A stretch of 6,985 nt of DNA from an uncultured Collinsella sp. (GTDB taxonomy: Bacteria; Actinomycetota; Coriobacteriia; Coriobacteriales; Coriobacteriaceae). Below the pieces are notes generated by a model. It saw only the letters and a program-made list of their open reading frames with translations, had not been told where the DNA came from and searched no databases. A program made the position numbers and the translations under genes. This document shows, one piece after another, positions 5,849-6,985 of the stretch (position 1 is its first letter; every line of letters starts with the position of its first letter). Where the stretch lies: contig CAKUCJ010000064.1 of the NCBI GenBank assembly GCA_934643435.1, positions 1-6,985 of the forward strand, read 5' to 3'.

Positions 5849-6985
5849 ATGACCGCAACTGCACTCGTCGCACCCGCCAAGGTGTACTTCACCAACCTGC
5901 GCACGCACGGCCGCGAGAGCCAGCTCGACAAGCTCAAGCGCCTCATCCGCCGCGCCGGCATTGAGCAGATCGACTTTGAGAACAAGTTCGTCGCTATCAA
6001 GATTCACTTCGGCGAGCTGGGCAATCTGAGCTTTCTGCGCCCCAACTACGCCCGTGCCGTCGCGGATGTCGTCAAGGAGCTGGGCGGCAAGCCCTTCCTT
6101 ACCGACTGCAACACGCTCTACGTCGGCAGCCGCAAAAACGCGCTCGAGCACATCGACACCGCCTACCAGAACGGCTTTACCCCGTATGCCACGGGCTGCC
6201 AGATCATCATCGCCGACGGCCTCAAGGGCACCGACGAGGCGCTCGTCCCGGTCGAGGGCGGCGAGTACGTGCACGAGGCTAAGATCGGCCAGGCGCTCAT
6301 GGATGCCGATATCGTGATCAGCCTCACCCACTTTAAGGGCCATGAGCAGGCCGGTTTTGGCGGCGCCATGAAGAACCTGGGTATGGGTGGTGGCAGTCGC
6401 GCCGGCAAGATGGAGCAGCACGCCGCCGGCAAGCCGAGCGTCGATACCACCAACTGCGTGGGCTGCCGTGCCTGCGAGAAGATCTGCGCGCACAACGCCA
6501 TCTCGTTTGACGACACCCGCGAGCGCGAGCTTGCCAGCGGCGGCACCCGCACGGTTCACGTGGCCGCCATCGACCACGACCGCTGCCTGGGCTGCGGCCG
6601 CTGCATCGGCGTGTGCAACCAGGACGCCATCAAGCCCGATTACGACGCCGCGGCCGACGTGCTCAACTGCAAGATCGCCGAGTACACCAAGGCCATCGTC
6701 GACGGTCGCCCGAGCTTCCACATCTCGCTGGCCATGGACATCAGCCCCAACTGCGACTGCCACGCCGAGAACGACACGCCCATCGTCAACGACATCGGCA
6801 TGTTCGCGAGCTTCGATCCGGTTGCCATCGACCAAGCCTGCGCCGATGCCGTCATGGCATCCGAGCCGCTGCCCAACACCGAGCTCACCGACAGCGCCGC
6901 CAAGATGGAGCACAACCACGAGCACCTGGAGGGCGAGCAGGCGCACGACCCCTTCTGCATCACGCATCCCGACACCGACTGGCGC
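5849..6985 (+). CDS. DUF362 domain protein with two [4Fe-4S] ferredoxin motifs (3' truncated)
   Basis: The frame is open from ATG 5849 to the last base with no stop, giving 379 residues starting MTATALVAPAKVYFTNLRTH. The first 200 residues carry the DUF362 pattern, including KIHFGELGN near residue 50 and the hallmark THFKGHEQAGFGGAMKNLGM. Two iron-sulphur motifs follow: Cys203, 206, 209, 213 (CVGCRACEKIC) and Cys246, 249, 252, 256 (CLGCGRCIGVC). Each CX2CX2CX3C motif lacks the proline that usually follows the last Cys (Ala214 and Asn257). A later NCDCH (Cys302, Cys304) also fits the family as I remember it. Near the end is a His cluster (His355, 357, 359, 366). No signal peptide or membrane segment is visible, so it is probably a cytoplasmic electron-transfer or metal protein; the molecular function of DUF362 is not established. 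From memory of the family's length, only a few dozen residues should be missing. It is not obviously linked to the transporters upstream. Confidence 0.88.
   Translation, partial: MTATALVAPAKVYFTNLRTHGRESQLDKLKRLIRRAGIEQIDFENKFVAIKIHFGELGNLSFLRPNYARAVADVVKELGGKPFLTDCNTLYVGSRKNALEHIDTAYQNGFTPYATGCQIIIADGLKGTDEALVPVEGGEYVHEAKIGQALMDADIVISLTHFKGHEQAGFGGAMKNLGMGGGSRAGKMEQHAAGKPSVDTTNCVGCRACEKICAHNAISFDDTRERELASGGTRTVHVAAIDHDRCLGCGRCIGVCNQDAIKPDYDAAADVLNCKIAEYTKAIVDGRPSFHISLAMDISPNCDCHAENDTPIVNDIGMFASFDPVAIDQACADAVMASEPLPNTELTDSAAKMEHNHEHLEGEQAHDPFCITHPDTDWR

Noticed and set aside
5810..6967. Minus-strand open frame of 385 codons opposite the DUF362 gene
   Set aside because: The + strand encodes the DUF362 signature and eight ordered cluster cysteines with a ribosome binding site; the antisense product has no features.

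Overview
The window looks like high-GC chromosomal DNA from an actinobacterium of the Coriobacteriia, most likely Collinsella or a close relative. This rests on codon use strongly biased to G/C in third positions, long antisense shadow frames, and intergenic repeats with a TTGGGGACAG core that I associate with this group. The genus is an inference from memory, not from a search. All genes I can support are on the + strand.

Layout. (1) Positions 1-1831 hold the end of an ABC-2-type export operon: a 5'-truncated permease (1-639) overlapping by 14 bases a second, complete permease (626-1831). They are probably the two membrane halves of one exporter whose ATPase would lie upstream. (2) Positions 1832-2050 are a dense mosaic of short palindromic repeats. 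It includes a perfect 27-bp inverted duplication and a 57-nt hairpin. An AT-richer leader follows (about 2051-2130). (3) Positions 2131-5531 hold a two-gene operon: a MacB/LolD-type ATPase (2131-2856) and, 8 bases later, an 888-residue permease (2865-5531) that appears to be two MacB/FtsX halves joined in one chain. Together they would form a complete type VII-like ABC system. (4) Positions 5532-5754 are a second mosaic of the same repeats, with a second copy of the 57-nt hairpin in the same orientation, followed by a short leader (5755-5848). (5) Position 5849 to the window end is a DUF362 protein with two [4Fe-4S] motifs, cut at its 3' end.

How it fits together. The two transporters are separate units divided by repeats. 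Nothing in the window shows their substrates, and no regulator, two-component system or immunity gene is visible beside them. The DUF362 gene has its own ribosome binding site and lies beyond the second repeat block, so it is probably a separate transcription unit.

The most interesting feature is the repeat family. Its units are about 27-31 nt, carry a nearly invariant GGGGAC core, and have terminal inverted arms whose sequence differs between units while pairing is kept. Units lie in both orientations and only at operon boundaries. The related blocks bracket the ATPase-FtsX operon. I read them as REP-like elements, possibly moved by an IS200-like/RAYT transposase encoded elsewhere. That mechanism is inference.
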